NCBI GenBank assembly: GCA_024709105.1
Contig: JANJXJ010000084.1
Coordinates: forward strand, 1 to 42,440
Direction of reading: 5' to 3'
DNA: 42,440 nt
DNA from: Lentimicrobium sp.
GTDB taxonomy: Bacteria > Bacteroidota > Bacteroidia > Bacteroidales > Lentimicrobiaceae
Below are positions 16,601-22,874 of this stretch, in pieces. A program made the position numbers and the translations under genes. The notes below the pieces were generated by a model that made no database searches, had not been told where the DNA came from, and saw nothing but the letters and a program-made list of their open reading frames with translations. How positions within the stretch are numbered: the stretch's first letter is position 1; each line of letters begins with the position of its first letter.

Positions 16601-18456
16601 TTTTCAGGTTACTTTCTGCCGGAATTTATGCTGCTTCATCACTCCCCGGCAATTTCGTTTCGGTAAAAAATGCAAAGTTCGACCGCAACCTCAGCAGCAT
16701 CTATTTTGCAGGAACCGGGCTTGCTGAAGTAAGCGGCAGCGATTTTAAAATGGGGACAACCAACACACCCGACAGCATAAAACCAGTAACCTCAGGTATT
16801 TACCTCGACCAGACCACTCGTTTTCTGATAACCGGAAATATTTTTACAGGGCCGGTTTCGAGCATTATGCCTCAATCGAAATCAGCCGGAATAGTAGTAA
16901 ACCAAAGCGGAGATAAAAACAACATTATCTCAGGGAATACTATCAGGAACCTCAATTATGCATTGCTGTTGCAGAATAACAACCGAAGCCAAACCGGAGG
17001 TTCAGGCCTCAGGATACTGAACAACTGGTTTGCTTCCAACGAATATGACATCACCATAACTACCAATCAGCCTGCTGACAATCCTGGCATTGCATTGCAT
17101 CAGGGCGCTCCTGCCCACGAAATGCTGGAGGCTGCCGGAAACCACTTCAGCTATGGCAAATGGAGGCGGGATGGAGACATTCATAATGAAGGCAAACGGT
17201 TTTTCTATTTTCATGAGATTCCTGCTGAAGGATTAAACCAGAAACCGGCCAATGCTTTTGGAATTGAACAGGTTCAGAGCAGTGGACATTGGGTAACCGA
17301 CAGTACTTACTTGCCGGAATTTATCAGAGCATATCAGCATTCACCTGAAGAAACTCTTACTGTGCTCGGCATTCAGGCACAAAACCTGCACAGCACCCTG
17401 CAAGCCAACACCGACGGCGGCAACACTCTGTCTCTGTTAAGCGATATATCATCCTCAAATGGGTACAATGCCCCTGAAATTCATGCCCGGGTAATGAAAA
17501 GCGCTTCATTCCTCAGCGATACAGCATTGCTTGAACTGGCAAAAAATTATTATTATCCCGATCATATGCTTGCTGAAGTTTTCAGCGCCAACCCGCAGTT
17601 TTTCAGGAACAAGGCATTGGTTGAGGCTTTAAATCAGCGCGAACCAGAAATGCCGGCATATATGCTGGTGGAGATTTCAAAACATTTTAAAGAATACTCC
17701 GAAAAAGAACTTGCTGAAGCAAAACTATCCTACACCGAAGCAGCGCTTAATCACTTAGTTACAACAAAACTGGCCACCTCCGGACATAGTGTCGCCGGAA
17801 AACAGGGAATTCTTGCCATGGCTGCCAATGCAGGAGAAGAAGCAGATTATGAGTCTGCAGTACTGGCAATATCGGCATATGGCTTGCTGGGTGATTCGTT
17901 AAAAACAACCCAATTGCTCACCAGACTTTCCAATGAATTTCCTGCAAAGGCCAATGAAACCGAAAAGCTGGCCTCGCTGTTGGCGATGCATGACAAATAC
18001 TTTGGATCAGGAAACGAAGCAAGGCCTGTTTCGAATGCCGACAGCCTGATGATGATTAATCTGACGAAAGAAAAAAGCCGGGGAGTAAGCGCCAGAAACA
18101 TGCTGATATACAAAGACATGATCAGCTATCGTGAGCCATACATCTTGCCTGGCCCCATGATTCCGGATACAGTGCCAGCACTGCCACCGGTTGTGTTTAC
18201 CGAAACCGGCTTCAGCATCATGCCTGTTCCGGCCAGAGAATATGTGATTGCAGATTATTTTACCGATAAAGCTTTTTCGTCTGCTGTCATTACCATCCAT
18301 TCCGTAACGGGAAAATTTATCAGGAATATCCCGCTGGATGGGCCTTACGGCCGGAAACTCATTTCTATCCACGATCTCAAACCCGGAGTTTATATTTTCT
18401 CCTATAGTGTAAACAACGAGCAAATCAGCAAACAGAAGGTCTTGGTCAGTCATTGA
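13606..18456 (+). CDS. Large secreted propeller/beta-helix protein with T9SS sorting domain
   Basis: A 1616-residue exported protein. The signal peptide covers the first ~27 residues (MTRILRIPSILIIIISFLSA...VSG). Residues ~75-770 form sortilin/BNR-type propeller blades with many Asp-box-like motifs: RDGGNNW, KNGGVTW, STDGGMSW, SDDAGASW, DNGGEYW, TPDGGSRW, SEDGGLSW. Residues ~780-1180 look like a right-handed beta-helix (repeats of short G/N-rich strands such as IISGNTIRNLNYALLLQNN). Residues ~1290-1500 are largely helical with alanine- and leucine-rich repeats. The C-terminal ~80 residues are a T9SS type A tail (FSIMPVPAREYVIADYF... LKPGVYIFSYSVNNEQISKQKVLV). Likely a surface or released glycan-binding, adhesive or degradative protein; no catalytic residues could be assigned. 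Monocistronic. Confidence 0.9.
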   Translation: MTRILRIPSILIIIISFLSALSFVSGQTPVLPVKEQGGLPFSEKQRIRSEWFFNDRSDQDGSMRSYARAMQKFNAEQATRSDPQNITYAQWYPLGPSEVKHPVLAQLGQIYSLWVDTTDYQTIYAGSNTGGAWVTRDGGNNWASMTGDLFTTGVLSIQVNPKDNNHIFLGTGYWSFGRSYGTGLLESKNGGVTWSQNSLNNDIISNQFVVQKHRIHPASPDTMLAVLNTEFNIKGVVLQSTDGGMSWQNVYEAPKAMLFAINHQPGNPNRVYISGDRLLRSDDAGASWNDLTYTLPFDTNFMPLRLQVAFTEKNPDLMMVYCETHDTTATIPGPRKYLFRSFDGGETFHRLLMKHEPLAGYWKMQFAISPSSNNEFYLGGVWLFKYRIEGDSAKYIYSSDHKYHVDVRDLHIFQGDTADIMFMANDGGVSRSDNGGEYWYDITRNGMQILQLHNINTGENTDMMYGGPQDANLSFYNFKTKEWSRNNKVSDAYEGAVDYNDPKIVYLVGVPPKMNQPNMFLKKSVDGGLTFAVKGISDTTEIGRWDKPMEMDPVDPNIIYIGVRNVWKSVDGAETFTRISDFPGLNDPKLKVIKVAPSNRNVIYAAFENPDWAQPNQPKLFVTPDGGSRWINITPSGPSINLNYAGIGDIAIDPQNPQRIWLAMVNTWHDRRCYRSEDGGLSWHNFSEGLPDLPVNKIKFVKGAGYDVLLAATDGGVYYRDARMNEWVPFGTGLPKTLIADLEISYSRNKIIAGTFGRGLWEAELCLPLEDEALVISDNQSWTTDRNVLQDLIIEPGAKLTLKSHIEMGRGRQIIVKPGGSFRMEGGSINSNCADLWKGIKVYGKAGSEDASDHGSVFLGFGAALRNAITAIETFAVDDNGEIIAHQGGGIIEARNAVFQNNRTTVILKPNPAGHLSGFKLCRFSSTDSLTDGSLPGDFVVMEGIHGISFLSCQFENSLPASVQPQYQRGAGIRSFNSSFIVDRFSTDSIPFGLNSEPVFRLLSAGIYAASSLPGNFVSVKNAKFDRNLSSIYFAGTGLAEVSGSDFKMGTTNTPDSIKPVTSGIYLDQTTRFLITGNIFTGPVSSIMPQSKSAGIVVNQSGDKNNIISGNTIRNLNYALLLQNNNRSQTGGSGLRILNNWFASNEYDITITTNQPADNPGIALHQGAPAHEMLEAAGNHFSYGKWRRDGDIHNEGKRFFYFHEIPAEGLNQKPANAFGIEQVQSSGHWVTDSTYLPEFIRAYQHSPEETLTVLGIQAQNLHSTLQANTDGGNTLSLLSDISSSNGYNAPEIHARVMKSASFLSDTALLELAKNYYYPDHMLAEVFSANPQFFRNKALVEALNQREPEMPAYMLVEISKHFKEYSEKELAEAKLSYTEAALNHLVTTKLATSGHSVAGKQGILAMAANAGEEADYESAVLAISAYGLLGDSLKTTQLLTRLSNEFPAKANETEKLASLLAMHDKYFGSGNEARPVSNADSLMMINLTKEKSRGVSARNMLIYKDMISYREPYILPGPMIPDTVPALPPVVFTETGFSIMPVPAREYVIADYFTDKAFSSAVITIHSVTGKFIRNIPLDGPYGRKLISIHDLKPGVYIFSYSVNNEQISKQKVLVSH

Positions 18457-18522
18457 TTACCTTAATCGGCATCTTCCAAATTATTTAGACCGATTCTAAT
18501 TTAGGCTTTTCTCTCAAAAATA

Positions 18523-18554
18523 TTTGACAGGAAAGCAAAAAGCACTTATTTTTG
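18523..18554 (+). promoter_or_regulatory. nrfHA promoter
   Basis: TTTG (18523-18526), a 20-bp spacer and TATTTTTG (18547-18554) match the Bacteroidota consensus fully. The start site should be near 18561, inside the dyad described next. Confidence 0.8.
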
Positions 18555-18558
18555 TATT

Positions 18559-18586
18559 AGTAAATACTATTCAGTACTTATTTACT
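18559..18586 (+). promoter_or_regulatory. Dyad at the nrfHA transcription start, candidate operator
   Basis: AGTAAATA (18559-18566) and TATTTACT (18579-18586) are exact reverse complements with a 12-bp centre that itself reads CTATTCAGTACT. The total length of 28 bp and its position just after the -7 box suit a repressor site. It is similar in size to, but different in sequence from, the 30-bp site before the second rrf2 gene, and shares only ATTCA-GTAC-TA with the rrf2/hcp motif. Confidence 0.55.
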
Positions 18587-18604
18587 GATATAATATCAGA
18601 CTTT

Positions 18605-19192
18605 ATGAGAAGACTTTTCAGAATCCTTACCCCTCCGCCCCGGTGGCAACTTCCGGTAATTTTAATGCTGGGAGTAATGACCGGCATTATACTGCTGCTC
18701 ATCAGGGCTTCCAATGCGCACTCTTATTTATCAGACGATCCGGAGACCTGCATCAACTGCCATGTGATGAATTCGCAGTACGCCTCATGGAATCACAGCA
18801 GTCACCGCGAGGTTGCCACCTGCAACGACTGCCATGTGCCGCAGGACAACGTTTTCAGAAAGTATTATTTCAAGGCCATGGATGGCATGCGACATGCTAC
18901 CATATTTACTGCCAGGGCAGAGCCACAGGTTATCAGAATCAAGCAGGCGGGCATTAATGTGGTTCAGGAGAACTGCATACGATGTCATCAGAACCTGGTA
19001 AATATGGTTAGCGTGGTTGAAGTAACCGGCGAGAATCACAAAACCGGGGCTGGCATGCGCTGCTGGGATTGCCACCGCGAAACGCCGCATGGTACGGTTC
19101 GCAGTCTGGCGTCATTCCCACATTCGCTGGTGCCACAGCTTAATTCGGTAACACCCGAATGGATCAATCAGTATTTAAAAGAAAAAAAATAA
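18605..19192 (+). CDS. nrfH: Tetraheme cytochrome c NrfH, menaquinol dehydrogenase
   Basis: A 195-residue membrane-anchored NapC/NirT-type cytochrome. One helix at ~15-35 anchors it, and four CxxCH heme sites follow at Cys49, Cys73, Cys124 and Cys153. Met55, two residues after the first heme site (CINCHVM), fits the unusual axial Met of NrfH. It takes electrons from menaquinol on the periplasmic side of the inner membrane and passes them to NrfA. The start at 18605 gives MRRLFRIL. A longer frame from 18524 would begin within the promoter and add 27 residues with no family match, so it is rejected. It is separated from nrfA by 16 bp and co-transcribed. Confidence 0.96.
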   Translation: MRRLFRILTPPPRWQLPVILMLGVMTGIILLLIRASNAHSYLSDDPETCINCHVMNSQYASWNHSSHREVATCNDCHVPQDNVFRKYYFKAMDGMRHATIFTARAEPQVIRIKQAGINVVQENCIRCHQNLVNMVSVVEVTGENHKTGAGMRCWDCHRETPHGTVRSLASFPHSLVPQLNSVTPEWINQYLKEKK

Positions 19193-19208
19193 CAGAAACA
19201 CACACAAC

Positions 19209-20678
19209 ATGGAAACAAACACTACATCAAAACGCAAACCCTGGGTAAACTGGCTGTTGTTTGCAGCCACGGTTATTGTGGTTTTTGCATTGGGACTGCT
19301 GGCCTCGTCGGTAATTGAACGCCGCAGCGAAGCCAAACTTTATTTTCAGATGGCAAAGGAAATTCCCGACTGGGAGCCACGCAATGAAGTTTGGGGAGCG
19401 AATTTCCCTCGTCAATTCGAAACCTACACCAGCACACTTGATACAACATTCCAGAGTGCACATGGTGGATCGGCGATGATAGATTATCTTGAAAAATATC
19501 CTGAGCTGGTAGTAATGTGGGCTGGTTATGCCTTTTCGCGCGACTACAATCAGGGCCGCGGCCATTATTATGCAATTAAAGACATCAGGGAAACCTTGCG
19601 CACCGATGTTCCGCAACCCGGCACCTGCTGGACCTGCAAAAGCACCGATGTGCCCCGGCTGATGAACGAAATGGGTGTTGAGAATTATTATAAAACCCCC
19701 TGGGCAGAATTGGGGCATGAGGTTGTAAATAATATCGGATGCCAGGATTGCCACGACCCGAAAACCATGGACCTGAGAATTACCCGTCCGGCTTTGGCCG
19801 AAGCATTTCAGCGTCAGGGCAGGGACATCAGCAAAGCCACCCATCAGGAAATGCGCTCACTGGTATGTGCACAATGCCACGTGGAGTATTATTTCAAAGG
19901 CGATGGCAAATACCTGACTTTCCCCTGGGACAAAGGGTTTACTGCAGAAGACATGGAAGCTTATTTTGATGAAGTTGAGCATGTAGACTGGGTACACAAA
20001 CTTAGCCGCACCCCTATGCTCAAGGCGCAGCATCCCGATTACGAACTTTATATGACAGGAGTTCATGCCGACCGCGGAGTTGCCTGCGCCGATTGCCACA
20101 TGCCCTACAAACGCGACGGAGGTATGAAATTTACTGATCATAAAATTCAATCGCCGTTAGCCAACATTGCAGGATCATGTCAGGTGTGTCATCGCGAAAG
20201 CGAAGCCAAGCTGCTGGCCAATGTTTATGACAGGCAACATAAGGTAGAAGAACTCAGAAGGATTGTTGAAACTACACTAGCCCGCGTACACATTGAAGCC
20301 AAAACCGCCTGGGATAACGGAGCTACCGAGGAAGAAATGGCACCGGTACTTAAACTCATTCGTCACGCACAATGGCGCTGGGATTATGTAGCAGCAGCCA
20401 ATGGCCTTGGATTTCACTCTCCGGCAGAAGCCCTCAGAATTTTGGGCACTTCAATTCAGAAGTCGCAGGAGGCCAGGATTCTAATGACAGAAATTTTCGT
20501 AAAGAAAGGGGTTAAAACCCCTATTGAACTGCCTGACATTTCAACAAAAGAAAAAGCACAGGAATACATTGGCCTTGAAATGCCAGCGCTGATGAAAAAG
20601 AAAAGCGAATTCCTCACTGCAGTTGTTCCTGAATGGATTGCCAAAGCTGCTGAAAGAGAATCAAAAATGAATAAATAA
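19209..20678 (+). CDS. nrfA: Ammonia-forming cytochrome c nitrite reductase NrfA
   Basis: A 489-residue periplasmic pentaheme enzyme reducing nitrite to ammonium with six electrons, and also NO and hydroxylamine. The catalytic heme has the diagnostic lysine ligand: C140-W-T-C143-K144. Four CxxCH sites follow at C178 (CQDCH), C220 (CAQCH), C293 (CADCH) and C324 (CQVCH). The calcium-site region EYYFKGDGKYLTFPWDKG lies just after the third heme site. The N-terminal hydrophobic segment (~14-32, LLFAATVIVVFALGLLAS) is a signal peptide or membrane anchor. With NrfH it forms the respiratory complex. No cytochrome c maturation genes (ccsBA/resBC) follow, unlike many Bacteroidota nrf operons; the next gene is a separate lplA behind a strong terminator. 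Confidence 0.97.
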   Translation: METNTTSKRKPWVNWLLFAATVIVVFALGLLASSVIERRSEAKLYFQMAKEIPDWEPRNEVWGANFPRQFETYTSTLDTTFQSAHGGSAMIDYLEKYPELVVMWAGYAFSRDYNQGRGHYYAIKDIRETLRTDVPQPGTCWTCKSTDVPRLMNEMGVENYYKTPWAELGHEVVNNIGCQDCHDPKTMDLRITRPALAEAFQRQGRDISKATHQEMRSLVCAQCHVEYYFKGDGKYLTFPWDKGFTAEDMEAYFDEVEHVDWVHKLSRTPMLKAQHPDYELYMTGVHADRGVACADCHMPYKRDGGMKFTDHKIQSPLANIAGSCQVCHRESEAKLLANVYDRQHKVEELRRIVETTLARVHIEAKTAWDNGATEEEMAPVLKLIRHAQWRWDYVAAANGLGFHSPAEALRILGTSIQKSQEARILMTEIFVKKGVKTPIELPDISTKEKAQEYIGLEMPALMKKKSEFLTAVVPEWIAKAAERESKMNK

Positions 20679-20699
20679 ACTGAAGGGTAACCCAAACTG

Positions 20700-20735
20700 A
20701 ACAGCTGCAGACTACTTTGCAGCTGTTTTTATTTT
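20700..20735 (+). terminator. Rho-independent terminator of nrfHA
   Basis: AACAGCTGCA (20700-20709) and TGCAGCTGTT (20718-20727) form a perfect 10-bp stem with an 8-nt loop and run into TTTTTATTTT. It lies 21 bp after the nrfA stop and separates nrf from lplA. Confidence 0.9.
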
Positions 20736-20805
20736 CCGGAAACCGGAAATCCTGAAGAAATCCATCAAACCTTTGTGCTTAAAAAATGTTTTGAAGGCAA
20801 AACAC

Positions 20806-20813
20806 TACATTTG
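20806..20813 (+). promoter_or_regulatory. -7 box before lplA
   Basis: TACATTTG matches TAnnTTTG and lies 18 bp before the lplA ATG, which would give a very short 5' leader. No -33 box at 19-21 bp was found. Confidence 0.45.
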
Positions 20814-20831
20814 CGAACTAAATTCTGAAAT

Positions 20832-21812
20832 ATGCTTTGCATCATCCGACACGAAACCGACCCTTACTTTAATCTGGCTGCCGAAGAATATGTGCTGAAA
20901 AACTTTGAGCGCGATACTTTTATGTTGTGGCGCAACGAGCCATCCATTATTGTTGGCAAACATCAGAACACCCTTGCCGAAATCAATGCCGATTATGTTA
21001 AAGAAAACAAAATCAAGGTAGTAAGGCGATTGTCAGGAGGAGGCGCGGTGTTTCATGACCTGGGAAACCTGAATTTTACCTTCATCGCTTCAGGAGAGAA
21101 TCACCAGCTGGTAGATTTCAGAAAATTCACACAGCCCATTTTGGAGGTACTTCAGAAACTGAACATCGAAGCCAAATTCGAAGGCCGCAATGACCTCACC
21201 ATAGAAGGCAGAAAATTTTCGGGCAACGCTGAACATGTTTATAAGAACAGAGTATTACATCACGGCACGTTATTGTTTTCAGCCATTATGGCCGATTTGT
21301 CGAGTGCATTAAAAGTTGATCCCGATAAATTTCAGGACAAGGCTGTAAAATCGGTACGCAGCCGGGTAACCAACATCAGTGAACATCTTAAAGAACCTCT
21401 TACGGTGCTTGAATTCAGGGAGCTGATCCTGAAACATGTGATGGAATCTACACCCGGAGCTGAACTTTATAGCTTTACCGAAAAAGATATTGCTGCCATA
21501 AGCAAACTCAGAGATGAGAAATACATAAGCTGGGAGTGGAATTTTGGATATTCACCAAAATATAACTTCAGGAAAGCGGTAAAAACCAATGGTGGAAAAT
21601 TAGAAGTAACACTCGAGGTAAACAATGGTATTATTGAAAAAGCCAGATTTTACGGAGACTATTTCAACAAGGCCGATCCTGCCGAGATTGAATCGGCACT
21701 TTCAGGAACCGCGCATAATGAGGAAGCCATCAGAGAGAAACTTTCTGGCTTTAACATTCCGGAGTATTTCCTGAATGTAAGCAGTGAAGAGTTGATTACT
21801 TCACTTTTCTAA
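20832..21812 (+). CDS. lplA: Lipoate-protein ligase A
   Basis: A 326-residue enzyme that activates free lipoate with ATP and attaches it to lysines of lipoyl domains (glycine cleavage H protein, 2-oxoacid dehydrogenases). Residues ~1-240 form the biotin/lipoate transferase fold with the diagnostic RRLSGGGAVFHDLGNLNFTFI segment (residues ~64-84) and the SGNAEH motif with HHGTLLFS for lipoyl-AMP binding. The C-terminal ~80 residues (KYISWEWNFGYSPKYNF... EIESALSGTAHNEEAI) are the lipoate ligase accessory domain, so it is a full two-domain LplA. It is separate from the nrf operon. Confidence 0.95.
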   Translation: MLCIIRHETDPYFNLAAEEYVLKNFERDTFMLWRNEPSIIVGKHQNTLAEINADYVKENKIKVVRRLSGGGAVFHDLGNLNFTFIASGENHQLVDFRKFTQPILEVLQKLNIEAKFEGRNDLTIEGRKFSGNAEHVYKNRVLHHGTLLFSAIMADLSSALKVDPDKFQDKAVKSVRSRVTNISEHLKEPLTVLEFRELILKHVMESTPGAELYSFTEKDIAAISKLRDEKYISWEWNFGYSPKYNFRKAVKTNGGKLEVTLEVNNGIIEKARFYGDYFNKADPAEIESALSGTAHNEEAIREKLSGFNIPEYFLNVSSEELITSLF

Positions 21813-21817
21813 AACCT

Positions 21818-21829
21818 GCAAACGTTTGC
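21818..21829. promoter_or_regulatory. 12-bp perfect palindrome between lplA and the DUF1338 gene
   Basis: GCAAACGTTTGC is fully self-complementary and starts 6 bp after the lplA stop, about 62 bp before the DUF1338 start. It resembles a compact dimeric-repressor site (LacI-like centre CG) but could be chance. There is no T-run for termination. Confidence 0.3.
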
Positions 21830-21890
21830 TGAACATTAGTACAGGCTGTTTGTTTAACACAGGCTTAACATATTAAACCAACCACAACTA

Positions 21891-22697
21891 ATGGAAGCAC
21901 AACAGGTATTTGACAGGCTCTGGGCCGATTATATTGCACAAAACCCCGCAGCCAAAAGAGTTTATGACCTCTTCACCGGCGAAGGAGAAACCGTTTACAA
22001 CGACCACATTGCATTTCGTACATTTAATGATCCCAGAATCAATGTAGAAGTCCTTTCTCAGGAATTTCTTAAAGTAGGCTATGAGTACAAGGGATCGTAT
22101 CATTTTGAACAGAAAAAACTGAATGCCAAGCACTTTGAGCACAAAACCTTCAAAGATGCACCCAGGGTATTTATCAGCGAACTGCTGGTAGAAGAATTTT
22201 CGCCGTTTCTTCAGGAAACCATCCGTGGAATAATAGATACCATTCCATCAGGCATGACCGGAAAAAGTGATTTGATTTACGCTGGTAATTTATGGGGCAC
22301 TCCCTCATACGAAGTTTATGAAACCCTGCGCAAGGAATCGGAGTACGCTGCCTGGGTTTATGTTTACGGTTTCAGGGCCAACCACTTCACGGTAAGCATC
22401 AATGGCCTTAAAAAATACGATACCATCAGGAAAGTGAATCAGTTTTTAAAAGACAGCGGATTCATCATCAATGCCTCAGGTGGCGAAGTGAAGGGTACAC
22501 CCGAAGAATTGCTGGAACAATCGAGCATCATGGCTGGTATTTTACCTGTTAAGTTCAAGGAAGGAACTTTTGAAATTCCATCCTGTTATTATGAATTTGC
22601 CATGCGATATCCTGATGCCGACGGAAAATTATACTCAGGATTTATTGCAAAATCGGCTGATAAGATTTTTGAAAGCACCGATTTTTACAAAAAATAA
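21891..22697 (+). CDS. DUF1338 protein, 2-oxoadipate dioxygenase/decarboxylase-like
   Basis: A 268-residue protein of the DUF1338/HglS family, iron(II) enzymes related to hydroxymandelate synthase. The better known HglS members convert 2-oxoadipate to 2-hydroxyglutarate in D-lysine breakdown. Candidate metal ligands are in the expected order: a His in NDHIAFRTF, a His in GFRANHFTVSI, and a Glu in SCYYEFAMRYPD. The protein is about 200 residues shorter than YdcJ/HglS-type enzymes, as is usual for the Bacteroidota branch, so its substrate may differ. A GxxYSGFIAKSADKIFESTDF tail closes the domain. It has its own terminator after the stop. Confidence 0.8.
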   Translation: MEAQQVFDRLWADYIAQNPAAKRVYDLFTGEGETVYNDHIAFRTFNDPRINVEVLSQEFLKVGYEYKGSYHFEQKKLNAKHFEHKTFKDAPRVFISELLVEEFSPFLQETIRGIIDTIPSGMTGKSDLIYAGNLWGTPSYEVYETLRKESEYAAWVYVYGFRANHFTVSINGLKKYDTIRKVNQFLKDSGFIINASGGEVKGTPEELLEQSSIMAGILPVKFKEGTFEIPSCYYEFAMRYPDADGKLYSGFIAKSADKIFESTDFYKK

Positions 22698-22719
22698 TTT
22701 GTTGTTGATTTAAGTGGAC

Positions 22720-22757
22720 AATCCCGGTAGTATTTTTATTGCCGGGATTTTGTTTTC
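22720..22757 (+). terminator. Rho-independent terminator after the DUF1338 gene
   Basis: AATCCCGG (22720-22727) and CCGGGATT (22742-22749) form an 8-bp stem with a 14-nt loop followed by a T-rich tail (ttgtttt). Confidence 0.8.
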
Positions 22758-22816
22758 AACTTGACATAAGTTTTGGGTGAACTTTTGAAAAACAGTTCAG
22801 AAACAATGGAAATTCA

Positions 22817-22824
22817 TACTTTTG
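22817..22824 (+). promoter_or_regulatory. -7 box before the D-lactate dehydrogenase-like gene
   Basis: TACTTTTG matches TAnnTTTG, about 50 bp before the ATG. A TTTG lies at 22784-22787 but the spacing (29 bp) is too long for a normal -33 box. Confidence 0.4.
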
Positions 22825-22874
22825 AAACATCAAATCAACAGGCTAAATTTCTTCATAACAAATAATCTACCCCA

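Noticed and set aside
18524-18604. Longer nrfH start giving 27 extra residues
   Set aside because: This ATG lies inside the promoter (-33 box at 18523-18526) and the added residues do not fit the NrfH N-terminus; the start at 18605 does.
19227-19844. 205-codon frame opposite nrfA
   Set aside because: Shadow of the NrfA coding frame; translation has no domain and the plus-strand gene is certain.
22761-22874. Complete -33/-7 promoter before the D-lactate dehydrogenase-like gene
   Set aside because: The -7 box is good but the only TTTG upstream is 29 bp away, too far for a normal spacer.
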